In this document: positions 34,299-45,622 of the stretch, piece after piece
Numbering within the stretch: the stretch's first letter is position 1
How the letters are laid out: the number at the start of each line of letters is the position of its first letter
Source of the DNA: Myrica gale
Taxonomy: Eukaryota > Streptophyta > Magnoliopsida > Fagales > Myricaceae
Direction: 5' to 3'
Length of the DNA stretch: 64,000 nucleotides
Assembly: GCA_963930655.1 (NCBI GenBank)
Contig: OZ005610.1
Span: 1,431,001 to 1,495,000 of the forward strand
Position numbers and translations under genes: made by a program
The notes under the pieces: model-generated
What the model saw: the letters and a program-made list of their open reading frames with translations, nothing else
Databases searched by the model: none
What the model was told of the DNA's origin: nothing

Positions 34299-34510
34299 GT
34301 AACATACTCTGTTTTCTGAGGGTTATACGTCTAACCTCTACATCCTCTGGTAGTCTGGTTTGATTATATTCTACATTTTTCTTTTAAAGCTCAAATTGAA
34401 TGTGTTTACTGTACTCCTGATCTCTGGTTACGCCAAAATGTTGTGAGTTTGGCGAACGATTGCATCTCCTCAGACATTTTTTTTTCTTTTGGAAGATAGA
34501 TTGAAGCGTT
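34299..34510. repeat. Dispersed DUF247-upstream repeat (copy 3)
   Basis: Related to 24097-24330 and 26248-26470: a shared ATACTCTGTTT start, then blocks such as GTGTTTACTGTA and GATNTCTGGTTA. It lies about 650 bp upstream of DUF247 copy (c) and is likely part of the ancestral DUF247 locus flank. Confidence 0.55.
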
Positions 34511-35175
34511 GAGATCTAAATTAGCATAGTCTCTGGCGTCTGGAATATGTGTCCTCACCGTGTAATTGAAGTGCTAGAGAATGCTTTCAAGAGGTAGAAC
34601 TAGGGAAGATAAACACATAAAAAGCCTCTTTTGCATATTTGTGCAACTTCACCTTGATCTTCTTAAGGATTTGCATGTGGAAGGACCTCAGATTTGCATT
34701 TAGGAAAAGGAGATTTGGGAAGTGTTTAGCTGTTCTATTTCCCATTTCAGGGATTTGACCTTGCCCATGAAGGTTAAATTTTACTATTTTTTATTCATAT
34801 ATTTTCCATTTTGTCGTTATATCTCACGCAAATAGAAAGAGAAGATTCTGTGATGAGAGTACTGAATGTGTTCGTCTCTCGGCAAAAAGAAGATACCCTA
34901 CATTTACGGTATCCAGTATGCAACTATTTTCTTCATTTGATTTTGCGCATGAAGTTTGAAAGAAGCTGGATTACCATAGAGATTCAAAGTGGTTGACACA
35001 AGACCGTGATCATAAACTATTTTCTGCGAAAAAGGCAAAACAGTGATCAAACTATTTTCAGGGGTTTTCTGAAGATAGTTAGCTTTGTCAATTTTTAGTG
35101 TTAATGTTGTAAACTATGAAAGGATTGTTCCTTTTGTGTTGTCAGTGATTATCAACAACTTGTTTCATCACGACA

Positions 35176-37054
35176 ATGGAATCCGTTGGCGCAGAACAAG
35201 AGCAAATCAAAAGGAGCAATGATGCTTCATTTGACATAGAAAACCCTCATGCTCTATTGATTAACTCCATGGAAAAGGAGTTGGAAAGCTGATCTCCTTT
35301 ATCTCCAGGATGCAGTATCTGTAGAGTTCGAGAGCGACTCCGTGATGGCAACGAAAAAGCCTATACGCCTCAGGTTGTCTCTATTGGCCCATTTCACCAC
35401 GGAAAGAATGATTTAAAAGCCATGGAAGAACATAAAATGAGGTACTTGAAAGATTTCATTGAACGGACCAAGGAAAGCATGGGGTTCTACATAAAAATTG
35501 TAAAGGAGAAGGAAGCAAGGCTGCGTGCTTGTTATGCAGAAACCATTCCGTTTAGCAGTGATGAATTCGTCAAAATCATCCTGGTGGATGCTTCCTTCAT
35601 CATTGAGGTCTTCTTGTTGTCGTATTTCAAGGAGCTGGAAGAAAAAAATGATCGCATATTTACCAAACCATGGATGAAAGGGGATATATGGCGTGACATC
35701 ATATTGCTTGAAAATCAGCTTCCATTCTTCATCCTGAAGATATTTTTGACCCAGACAAACTAATGGTCCAATCCCCTCATGGTGACAGACTTTCTCTGAT
35801 CGAGCTGTCATATAACGTTTTCAAACAGGAAATGCATTTGACGGAAACAGAAGACAAATTGAAGAAGACGTGTTTTTCTAAAGTCGTACACTTGTTCGAT
35901 CTTCTGAGACACTTATGGTGATGTTCGTTTTGAAGGTTTTTGTAGGATTTGGAGAATTTTGTAAATTTTTAGGTGATGATAAAGTTGTATTGGTGTTTGT
36001 GTAGAAGTTGGTGAGGTGTAAAAAAATGAATGATGATGTTTATAGTTTTTTTGTTTTTCGAATTTATTATTATTTTTATTAAAATAATAATATTTTAAAT
36101 AAAAATTTAAAGAAAAAACGAAATAATACTCAAACCGATGTCAGGCGAACAAAAAAGCATGCGAAAAGCATGACTTTTTTCTTCAAACCGATGTCAGGCG
36201 AACAAAAAAGGAGGGCGACTGCAGGCGACATGTTAGGAGTTTGGCAGGCCGGCTGCAGGTTGTTTTGAAAAATTCCAAGTTTGCCCTTATGTGTTTTTAG
36301 TTATTAGGTTGTGGTGGAGGGTGTTTTAGTAATTCAATATGAACTTTTTAAGGACAAAAAAGGAAAACAAAATGTCGAATCCTTGATTTTTTCTCAACTC
36401 TGCCGAACATGACTTCTTTAGGATTCGATTCCTGCGTTTTTTAACAAAACGAACATCACCATATATCTACCTTCCAAGGAACAGAATAAATGACAACTTC
36501 AAATATCGACCACGCCAACTGAGACTATGCTACACCGGGCTGGAATCAAGTTTAAGGTAGGGTCAAGCAAGAATATATTTGACATTCAATTCAATGAAGG
36601 GATTCTGAAAATCCCAAAATTTGTTATCCGTGTAAAAACAGAACTCCAGATTCGGAATATCGTAGCCTTTGAGCAATGCCATTGCACAAAGACTTACATG
36701 AATGATTATGTCGTCATCATGGATCGCCTGGCTAAAACTGCAAAGGATGTAGACTTATTGGTCAAATATGGAATTGTTGACAAGCAAGGCGACAACAGTG
36801 AAGCGGCAACTCTTATTAACAAGTTTTCCCGAGGGGCAATGTATAGCCCTGAAAACTTCTATTTTGCTAGCCTTAATGATGACTTGAACGCATACTGCAG
36901 AGCATACTGCAGAGCATACTGGCACGAGTGGAAGGCAAACTTGAAGCAAAATTATTTCAACACACCATGGACTGTCATTTCTTTCATTGCAGCTGTTGTT
37001 ATCCTCCTACTCACTCTCATCCAGACCGTGAGTTCTGTTATCTCCATCAGCTAG
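35176..37054 (+). pseudogene. DUF247 gene interrupted by a MITE, copy (c)
   Basis: Plus-strand DUF247 (UPF0481) gene. The ATG at 35176 opens MESVGAEQEQIKRSND. Domain landmarks are KAYTPQVVSIGPFHHG, KAMEEHKMRYLKDFIERT, FVKIILVDASFIIEVF, ILLENQLPFFIL, then LFDLLRHL. After the 546-bp MITE at 35916-36461 the frame resumes with YLPSKEQNK, LHRAGIKFKVG and IVAFEQCHCTKTYMNDY, and a membrane tail ends at 37054. Breaks are an in-frame TGA at 35290-35292, a one-base loss near 35740, the MITE, and a TGA shortly after it (36491-36493). A triple AYCR-type microduplication sits near 36890-36920. Without the MITE the gene would have the normal intronless DUF247 layout. It is not functional as it stands. Confidence 0.88.
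35916..36461. mobile_element. MITE with TA target duplication inside DUF247 copy (c)
   Basis: A 546-bp element with 17-bp perfect terminal inverted repeats (TGGTGATGTTCGTTTTG), flanked by TA on both sides. Removing it with one TA restores the DUF247 reading LLRHLYLPSK, which defines the insertion point well. Inside, a 26-bp unit containing AACCGATGTCAGGCGAAC occurs twice (36131 and 36184). The TA duplication suggests a Tc1/mariner-like mobiliser, but the termini are not the Stowaway consensus. Confidence 0.85.
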
Positions 37055-38324
37055 GCGAAAGCAACATTAAAATGTAACCGTTTCATCACTCCATTGGGGT
37101 TCTTTCTATTATTGCTACAGTTATACTTGTGGCGAATGCATCTGTCTGTTATCTACCATCTCATGGTCTAGCTAGTTACTTCAAGAACCAGTTTTCTGAT
37201 GTCTCTTTGATAAGACAGTACTATTAAATTTGACAGCAATACATCGTGCTCTGATTGTATTCTACAAAAATCAGTGCTACAACCTGGTTGAGACATTTTA
37301 TCGAGCATATTGTGGCGTATTTTGTTACCATTTCATAATTGGTTCGATATTATTTTGACAAGAACCATCGGAATTTTTTACCCGGATTTGGACCGATTTC
37401 ATGTTAGGTGTGGTCGATAACCGCACCCATCTACCTCAAGAGGGAATGACGGGTCTTCCATTCAATTGGACTCGGCTTTTTCTTCTCTAGGAAATTGGGC
37501 TAGGCTGCTAATCAACGCAAGGCGTGCATGGGTCAAGCCCATAGCAAAACTCCTCCCCCTTCCAAAACCCAATTGGTCCAATCCAACTTTTGGACCAAAT
37601 CCAATGTATTACGGGTCATAGTTTTCTTCTCGAGGTTTCTCTTTTGTTGGCCCATATATTATTCAAAGGTTTTCATGTAATTAATCTTGTGTTTAAAACA
37701 TATGAGGTTTTAATTTTGCTATCTTTATTAATTCGTTTTTTTCCTTTTTACTTATGCCTGCGTGTCATCATACCCTTGGTGCGTATACAAAGGTTAAATT
37801 TTGACACTTTAATGATTAATACGTGTTTGGTTTGAATTTTGAAACAAAAAAGGAGGGTAAAAAAAAAGTTCAGAAAGTAAAAAAAAAACGCCCAACTTTT
37901 GTAAAGAAAAAAAAAACATTTTCTTCGTGCATTGAGTTGGATAAAAAGTTCCCTTGTTTTTGCTACCATTGACCATCACAGTGTTGTTTAATTAGTTTCA
38001 ACTCTCGTACTTAATCCACTGAATTGTCTGGTTTTGATAGCTCTCGGGGCCCGACTGTCATTTGGAATCATGATTAAAGATGTTCGTGTTGTTCTTTCAA
38101 AGAGCAAGAGTGATCATCTGTCATGTGTCTTGTCTTTGTTATTAGATTGAGCGGCAACGAAAACTATACATGAGCAATCAACTAGTGCCAATTTTTCATC
38201 ACGATCGGTTCTTTATTTTCGTTTCTTTGATCTATTTCGTTTTTTTTTTATCATGTCTGATTGGTTAGTGACAAAAAAGGCCGAAAGTTTATACTCGTCG
38301 AAACGTTGCCTATTAAAGTTAAAG
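37055..38324. other. DUF247 3' flank and AT-rich intergenic DNA
   Basis: 37075-37400 is similar to the sequence downstream of copy (a) (27540-27960), including GGTTCGATATTATTTTGACA. 37450-37510 matches, inverted, 30025-30090. The rest, to 38324, shows nothing I can support. Confidence 0.6.
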
Positions 38325-38340
38325 TCTCACGTTACTAAAT

Positions 38341-38811
38341 CAATGTGAATTATTGTATCTAAAGGTTTATAAATAAAGCCTCAATGTAATCTTATAAACA
38401 ATATAAATAAGAAAATCAATAAGCTCAGTTGGACATTCCACAGTGGATATAGGTCTACGGACCGAATCATTTAAATTTTTATCTCACTTATCTCTCCTAT
38501 CCATCTCTTAATATAAATAATTTGTTTTAAGTCTTTATCATTTTCCCTTGAATTATTTTTGTAAGTCAAAACTCAACATGTGTCTACCTTGAACTTGCGG
38601 GGGAGTTGATAAAGCAATGTGGGGTATTGTATCCAAAAAATTATAAATAAAGTCTCAATGTAATCTTATAAACAATATAAGTGAGAAAACCAATAAGCTC
38701 AGTTGGGCCTTCCACAATGAATATAGTCTACGGACCGAGCCGTAGACCGAGCCGCTTAAATTTGTGTCTCACTTATCTTTCATCTCCCTCTTTTAGAATA
38801 AATAATTTTTC
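38341..38811. repeat. Pair of diverged direct repeats (about 190 bp each)
   Basis: The blocks at about 38341-38525 and 38618-38811 share GTCTCAATGTAATCTTATAA-like sequence, CAATAAGCTCAGTTGG and CTACGGACCGA, with many substitutions. They could be old LTR-type or tandem repeats. I see no primer-binding site between them. Confidence 0.65.
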
Positions 38812-39119
38812 TCAATCTAAATTTTTATGTCTAACACCAACTTTATTGAAAATCTGATTCATCTATTAACTTCTCGATACAATACAGATTTCTGAAGTAT
38901 TATTTTCTATTGGCAAATTTGAAAGAATCTCCTAAGATATAACGAAGAACACGAAGAATCCTCAACCAGCCAGAGTTTCCACTATCCAGTTCGACTTCCT
39001 GGATTTTTTCGGTGACCTGTGAAAAGAGATCAACTTCTAAGACATAATATTCAAATATAAACCGGTTTCTTTAATGGAAGAGAATCTTAAGAAACCAAAA
39101 TAAAAACCTTGAAAACTAT

Positions 39120-39467
39120 TGAGCAGAGCACATACTTTGCAGAGCACATACTTTGCTTATCATCATCGATGCATTGCTGCTGAGCTGGACTTCATGCTAC
39201 TGAGCTGGACTTCAGTTTGTTAAAACTGAACTTACTCACGAGCTGCTGAGCTGGAAGTCTGTTAGCTGGATTCAGTTTGTTGTACATATAACTGCTATTA
39301 GTTAGTCAGTTTGATGTATTAATCAATCTTGTTAGTAATAGCTTCGGCTATATATATTCATGAATTCATTCTGTAAAAGGTTAAGATCTTTGAATATACG
39401 GAAGAAACATTTTCTTCACTTTTCTCTCTGTATCTCTCGTAGATACTTTCTTGCTCTTTTTCACTTT
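39120..39467 (+). repeat. Possible truncated LTR of an older element
   Basis: Sequence with short internal duplications (GAGCACATACTTTGC twice, GAGCTGGACTTCA twice) and a leader-like end (CTCTCTGTATCTCTCGTAG) resembles a plant LTR promoter region. The LTR element at 39473 is inserted into it. No partner LTR was found. Confidence 0.3.
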
Positions 39468-39472
39468 TTTAC

Positions 39473-41551
39473 TGATGCAGGAGGATCCGAGTAAAAAACG
39501 GCAAGAATTCGTGATTTAGCCTAATTGGAACAGTTTTCGTGCACGTGTCGGTATTTTGGCCATAACTTTGGCTACAAGTATCTGATTCGCGCCCGTGACC
39601 CCAATTCGGAAAACTCTTTTCGGCGCGCACGTCATAGCCACCGAGCTACGCTCGGTGCACATCGTTTCGAGCCTGAAATCCGCTGATTTCCTTTTTGAAT
39701 ATCTATTTTTAGTTAATTTTTGCTATTTATGGTAATTTCCTTTTTGTCGATTAGGAAATAATTCTGAACCCGATTTGGGCCAGATTTTTGGTAATCGTTT
39801 GATTTCCTTCCTTATTTCGTTTTGGTAAGATTTTTAGGGTTTTGCTATTTTTGGCAAATTTCCATTAATGGTCGAATTTCAGCTATTTTAACCCGGCTTG
39901 TGGGTTATTTCGAGTCATTCCTGATTATTACGAATTTTTATTGAATCCAGAGTATTTTCTGAATTCTTGAGTCGAAATTCTCTCTTTCCTTCTTGCAAAG
40001 TGCCTATTGTTTTAAGCCTACAGAATAATCTCTATTCTGTCTGGCGTCAATTGGTATCAGAGCTCAAGCTTCTTCCTGAGACAGTTTACGTTCATCAGTA
40101 TCAATGACTGGTGGTCGTGGTGGTTGTCGTGGGCAGGTTCCGAATGAGGAAATCCCGCACCGTGATCGTAACGTTCAGGATGTTATGATTGAGGATTTGC
40201 AGAGGCAAGTGTCAGAGTTAACCCAGCGCCTGGCGGCGCAGGAGATCGGTCATCATGATGTGGAAGATTCTGATACCGACAACTCCACCTTCGAAAACCC
40301 GTATCACAATCAACTCTGGGAGTACCATGGTCAAGAGAACCGTTATGGAGATCTCGACTTTAGAGTTGATTTGCCCGAGTTTTCTGGTACGTTACAAGAG
40401 ATGGGAGAGCCTTTTTATGACGAGGCTGAAGAGATGGGAGAACCAGTGTATGATGAGACTGAAGAGATGGGAGAGCCAGTGTATGACGAAGAAGGAGAAG
40501 AAAAGGTGTTGTATGGAGATGATCATGAGATAGTCGTTCGTAAGAGCCTCTTGACTCCCAGAGGCGACTCCGAAGATGATTGGTTGAGAACCAATATCTT
40601 CCATACAACCTGCACCGTGGCCGATAAAGTATGCAAGATGATTACTGACAGCGGCAGTTGCGAGTACGTTGTCTCTGAAGACGCTGTCCAGAAGTTGCAG
40701 TTGAAGACATATCGTCACCCCAAGCCATACAAACTGTCATGGCTGAATAAGGGCAGTGAGGAAATAATCTCTGAAGACAGAGGCTATGCCTTCCCGCCAT
40801 ATGGAGATAGTGCAGCAGGTGAGGAGCAACAGTTTTCAGAGTTTTCTGATTTGCTGTCAGCAGATCCTCCTCCTCCTAGACTGTCGCCTATGAGAGACAA
40901 GCTTAAGGAGCGAAAAATTGGATCCTGTGATGCTGCAGAGAACTCGAGGACGAGTTCTTTCCAACCCGGGGTGACTGATGCAGGAGGATTCGAGTCAAAA
41001 ATGGCAAGAATTCGTGATTTAGCCTAATTGGGGCAGTTTTCGTGCACGTGTCGGTATTTTGGCCATAACTTTGGCTACAAGTGTCCGATTCGCGCCCGTG
41101 ACCCCAATTCGGAAAACTCTTTTCGGCGCGCACGTCATAGCCACCGAGCTACGCTCGGTGCACATCGTTTTGAGCCTGAAATCCGCTGATTTCCTTTTCG
41201 AATATCTATTTTTAGTTAATTTTTGCTATTTATGGTAATTTCCTTTTTGTCGATTAGGAAATAATTCTGAACCCGATTTGGGCCATATTTTTGGTAATCG
41301 TTTGATTTCCTTCCTTATTTCGTTTTGGTAAGATTTTTAGGGTTTTGCTATTTTTGGCAAATTTCCATTAATGGTCGAATTTCAGCTATTTTAACCCGGC
41401 TTGTGTGTTATTTCGAGTCATTCCTGATTATTACAAATTTTTATTGAATCCAGAGTATTTTCTGAATTCTTGAGTCGAAATTCTCTCTTTCCTTCTTGTA
41501 AAGTGCCTATTGTTTTAGCCTACAGAATAATCTCTATTCTGTCCGGCGTCA
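39473..41551 (+). mobile_element. Non-autonomous Ty3/gypsy-type LTR retrotransposon (2079 bp)
   Basis: LTRs at 39473-40049 and 40976-41551 begin TGATGCAGGAGG and end GGCGTCA. A 5-bp target duplication, TTTAC, lies at 39468-39472 and 41552-41556. The primer-binding site TGGTATCAGAGC (initiator tRNA-Met) follows the left LTR, and a purine-containing tract with CTCGAGGACGAG precedes the right LTR. The internal region is only about 0.9 kb, with one open frame and no reverse transcriptase or integrase. It is therefore a shortened, dependent element that looks whole for its kind. The LTRs differ at about 14 sites by eye (about 2.5 percent), which suggests an age near one million years if a typical plant neutral rate applies. 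Confidence 0.93.
40104..41027 (+). CDS. Gag-start and protease-like frame of the LTR element
   Basis: A single 307-aa frame inside the LTR element, running a short way into the right LTR. The start (RNVQDVMIEDLQRQVSELTQRL) and the DFRVDLPEFSG stretch resemble the beginning of a Ty3/gypsy gag. An acidic repeat with an EMGEPVYDE-type unit occurs about three times. A later segment around MITDSGSCEYVVSEDAVQKL resembles the retropepsin active-site region. Gag core, reverse transcriptase and integrase are absent. Whether this product does anything is unknown. Confidence 0.7.
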   Translation: MTGGRGGCRGQVPNEEIPHRDRNVQDVMIEDLQRQVSELTQRLAAQEIGHHDVEDSDTDNSTFENPYHNQLWEYHGQENRYGDLDFRVDLPEFSGTLQEMGEPFYDEAEEMGEPVYDETEEMGEPVYDEEGEEKVLYGDDHEIVVRKSLLTPRGDSEDDWLRTNIFHTTCTVADKVCKMITDSGSCEYVVSEDAVQKLQLKTYRHPKPYKLSWLNKGSEEIISEDRGYAFPPYGDSAAGEEQQFSEFSDLLSADPPPPRLSPMRDKLKERKIGSCDAAENSRTSSFQPGVTDAGGFESKMARIRDLA

Positions 41552-41746
41552 TTTACAAAAACAAAGACCAAAATGCTCCCCGTCAAAGAAAAAAATACAG
41601 AACACAAGATAGAGCACAGAAGGGGAAGTGGCAAAGAAAAAAGAAACAGATGGAAAGGATAAAAATAAAAAAATGCAGAGGTCTTGTGACAACATATATA
41701 ATTTGGGAAGAAAACACCTGAAACTCCAAAATTCCCAAATCGTAAC

Positions 41747-41875
41747 CACAGTGTCTGGTGGCAATTTGTGGGTTGCCATGGTACCCCAATTCACACCAAG
41801 CCCTTCGATACAAACAGAAAGACAACCCACGAGCCCCACCACCACAACCCATTTATGGAACCACAACCTCTCCAT
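41747..41875 (-). pseudogene. Orphan first exon of a GH17 glucan endo-1,3-beta-glucosidase
   Basis: A minus-strand ATG at 41875 opens MERLWFHKWVVVVGLVGC, a good signal peptide. It is followed by IEGLGVNWGTMATHKLPPDT, the characteristic start of mature plant GH17 beta-1,3-glucanases (cell-wall or plasmodesmal callose hydrolases). A possible GT donor follows at 41746. No downstream GH17 exon was recognised between here and 37 kb, where the next exons should lie; the LTR element sits about 200 bp away. It is therefore probably a truncated gene. A very long first intron with exons outside the window cannot be excluded. The promoter side is at 41876-42120. Confidence 0.65.
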
Positions 41876-41879
41876 AATC

Positions 41880-43927
41880 CCACAGTTTCTTAGCAAATAA
41901 AAGTTCAGTGAAAATATTGGGTTCTACTGCGAAGAGAGAGAGAATAAACAGAAAGAAGAAGAAGAAGCACTAATGATTCGTTTTACTTCACAAAGAGATA
42001 GGGGGAAGAACAATGATCTTTGGTTTGATTTGGAGATTTTGGAGTTTCGGGTGTTTTTTGGGATTTGGGGGTGGAGATTTTTGCCATGAATAAACACTTG
42101 GCTTTTCATTTAATTAATTATAATTATTTTGAACTAAGTTGTCAATTTCCCATGTACTTAGTTAGTTACACGTGCAATTATGTTACTTAAGTTGACGGCA
42201 AGATAATTATGAGATTTGATCCAAAGTCTAATATATTTTTAGAAAAAAAACTCTAAATATCAATATGAAAAAAAAGGTTAAACTCCATGTAATTGTGGAG
42301 ATTATATTTAGCCTTATATATAATATATATGGGGTTAAAAAATGTTAAGACCAACTTTGGGCTATTATAGCAATGCAGTACTGAAAATGGCAGGAATTAA
42401 GACGGCCTGTATGATGAGCTGCAACTAGCTTGGAACCACGTGATATGATTGCATGTGAGGTACTTACCTTCACTAACACCAACAAAGCAACTGAAGTAAC
42501 ATAAAGTAATGCTTAAAGTGAGGCAAAGAATCTTGCTAAAAGCTAAACAATGGAGGTAGTAGCAGACACTAATGAATGTGTGGTTACTTTTTGACCGATG
42601 GAATTTCCAGTACTTAAACATTCCCCCTTTGAGGTCAATGAGGGAACACAAGAAAGGTTTTGGCTTAAAAAGCTTTTGGAATCCAATGTGCATCCTGCTT
42701 TAAAGTATGTTCATGAACTACATTAATATATCATCTTGTTTGGAAGTTGAGAAAATCAGTCAAAGTTAAACCCCCGACGGCCCCTTAATTAATCATGATC
42801 ATGATATTTAGCTAACAGGTCATTGGCCTGACAATAATTCTCTCTCCCTCTCTAGATTGCAGGAACAGGAAATGACAGATAACGATCGATTGCATAACCC
42901 AACAACGTCGAGAGATCTATGAGGAAAAAACTGATTATTATGTTTAAGTTTCTATGAATTTTAGGTTTCCCCCGCGAGTATCTCAATCATTGCTCGAAGT
43001 ACAGAAGCAAATCATGACATTTCGCCTTTCCATAGTATTCAACTTGAATTAATTAATCTTTATGGCTCATTTGAGAGCAAAAAACGTATTTAATTTGAGA
43101 AGGCTAAGAGTGCTCTTTTTCAGGTGGGCTTGAAATCTCGTTTACCGGTCTTATCTCCTTTTACTGTCATTCTCAAAAAACTCCTTTTCTCGTCCTCAAA
43201 ATTACTCAACAAAAGAGGAATTAGAACAGATCAAACATCAAACCCTACAACAGGCAAAAATATAGCTTTGTTATGTTCATCTCGTTGAAAATATTATACC
43301 AGAGAAAGATATTTGAACTTAGGGAAACAAGAAATAGAGAGAAAAGATTTAAGATAGTTCGATCAGACCTACTTTCACCATAAAAAGCCCAATAAACTAT
43401 ACATCTTTATGTTTGAAAGTGTGTTAAATGCATGTTGGATTTTATTGGTTAGCCACAAATTAATTAACACAAATACGTATCAGACGCATTAGGTACACTT
43501 TGCTCATGCCCACTGGCACCCAAGATAATATATATAATCTGCGCAAAGAGAGTCAAATTATAGGGCCTGCCGAATTGAAGTGTTTACCAAGCAGACCAGG
43601 AGCAAACTAATGGAACTACCGGGAGAAGAGTACAGTACTACGAAGTAGTACTCCACTGCAATCTAATATTCTACGCTAAAGTTATAGCTCTTCTTCGAGT
43701 ACTTCTTCATCTAATATTATCTATACTACTTTTCCTAAGCAGATAAAATTTTCCAGACTTTTGTTTAGGAGATATTATTCTCAATTTCTTTGATAGCTAG
43801 CTAGTATCCAAACGTAGGACAGAAGGCAGAACCTGCAGACATTTAAAAGACCACTTCGAAAGCAAAAGTTTATCAGCTGTACGTACGTGTAGTTACTTTT
43901 CTTCGAGTCATTACTACCCATTAGCTC
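41880..43927. other. AT-rich intergenic DNA
   Basis: No gene, repeat or RNA that I can support. The part near 41880-42070 may be the promoter of the GH17 exon. Confidence 0.5.
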
Positions 43928-44053
43928 ATGGCGATTCCAGCAGCAATGCAGCAGTGCTTCGAGAAGTTGATCAAGAGCCCACTCTCATATTTTTGGATGA
44001 AACGATTGAATGGAAGCAAAACGAAGGTGAAGCCTGAATCACAGTTGTACTGA
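43928..44053 (+). CDS. Possible small ORF (41 aa), unknown
   Basis: An ATG at 43928 opens MAIPAAMQQCFEKLIKSPLS and continues to a TGA at 44051-44053, 41 aa in all. It is amphipathic with a basic C-terminal half. Codon choice looks less AT-rich than its surroundings, which is the only reason for listing it. It resembles no family I know and could be chance. Confidence 0.25.
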   Translation: MAIPAAMQQCFEKLIKSPLSYFWMKRLNGSKTKVKPESQLY

Positions 44054-44887
44054 GCAATTTTTTTTTCTTTTGTGTCCGCAACTGATCCTTATCTTAAAGT
44101 CGCTCATATCAATGCGTTTGACTGTTTGTCATCTTAACCTCTCTCTAGGGCATCTCACTCGAATATATTCTTTGAGGACAACGATTAATTCCCCTGCATG
44201 CATAGGTTTAATAAAAAAGATCCCAATGTGGTCCACCAACAGCCCTTTACTAGCTTTGTACTGATACGCGAATTGCTTATTTTCCAGTTACAAGTCAAAT
44301 ATTCTATGGACCACACCCAGTAAAAGCACGAGAGAGAGAGAGAGACAGCATCGATCTCGAGTCTTGAAATACATTCTCAAAATAATTATCTAGGCGTAAA
44401 GGATCACTTGCATCAAACAACGAGGCAAGAAATTAAACCTCTCAAACACAATGACATAACATGATATTAGATCGATACACCAGAACTGCATGCCTATGCT
44501 AAATATAAGAAAGCTCGTAGAATATTGCTGAATCCTTTAGCTCGTCATTAACCTGGTTCATCTAAAGATCCCTAACAGCAGAAGAAGAAGATAAATATAT
44601 AAAAAAGAAAAGAACAAAAATAAAGGTAGGCCAAAATGAGAGTAACTTCGACATCATAGGGATGATCTTTCTTGATTCTCTCCTTGGACAGCAGTGCCTA
44701 TAATCGAAGACATGAATAACAATTAATCAGTATCAAATGAACCCTAGAACGGCTAAGTGGGAAATATAGCCATTAGCCTACCTAATTAACCTAACTTCTC
44801 CCTTCTTTAAAACTACACTAAACGGCAGAAAATGTGTGTACAGTACTGGTAGAAGTTGTCACAACGTCCTTACCCAAAATAGAAGGT

Positions 44888-45622
44888 CTAGGATGAATAC
44901 GGAGACTTGCCGCTTATGTCCCTCGGTGCATTGCATCGGAAACATTCCATCCTGCTAGCAAAATTGTGCTCGTTGCACCCCGACCTACTTATTTCAAAAA
45001 GTCACCAAGAAATAATTTAGAAATTCTGTTATACAATAATATTTATAGATGTATAAAATAAGGAGTCATCCATTAATCATGACTTTTGAACCAAATGGCA
45101 CTTAATTTCGACGGTCACAATTAAACGAATGAAGTTGGGGGTTCATTAATATTTGTACTTGTACATGACGTAGCCTAGAAAGGGTACATATGTCCTAGTA
45201 TATTTGACTGGCTAATTAGTTATATAATGTAGGGATAGAGTTCACCTGGTGCAAATCCAGTCACCAGATTTCCAGCCAGAGCGGCTGGAAGAGCTGCCAC
45301 TGCCACTGCCGAACCCGAAACCTCTCATTCTAGGCCCTTCATGTCCCCCACCAGAAGATTCATCCTTGGAGGCACCGCACTTGAAGCAGCTTGAGCGGCT
45401 AGCGAAGTTATGGGCCCCGCAGTTCCCAACGCTGCAGTACCAGTCGCCGGGGCGAACATCCGGGCCAGTACTGAACCCAAACGGTGAGCCACCTATTCCT
45501 CCGAAACTTCCATAGTCACCTCTCTCGGCTGGTTTTAGCTCCCCACACCGCTGGCATGAGTCCCTCCTTTGAAAGTTGAGGTGGTTGCAAGACCTGCAAT
45601 TCCAATCTCCTGGCCTGCTCAT
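44888..45622 (-). CDS. RanBP2-type zinc-finger protein with three fingers
   Basis: Two coding exons on the minus strand (45246-45622 and 44888-44984) encode 157 aa. The protein has three RanBP2-type (zf-RanBP) zinc fingers with cysteines at 9/12/23/26, 63/68/79/82 and 124/129/140/143. Each has the W-x-C start and the Asn-Phe that contact single-stranded RNA in animal ZRANB2-like proteins. Gly/Ser-rich linkers separate the fingers. Plants have a small family of such short triple-finger proteins (for example At5g25490-like), probably RNA-binding. The exon junction splits the Arg codon within finger 3 and keeps the frame. Non-coding 5' exon sequence probably lies near 45640-46100, where an AC microsatellite also occurs. 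The gene looks intact. Confidence 0.92.
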
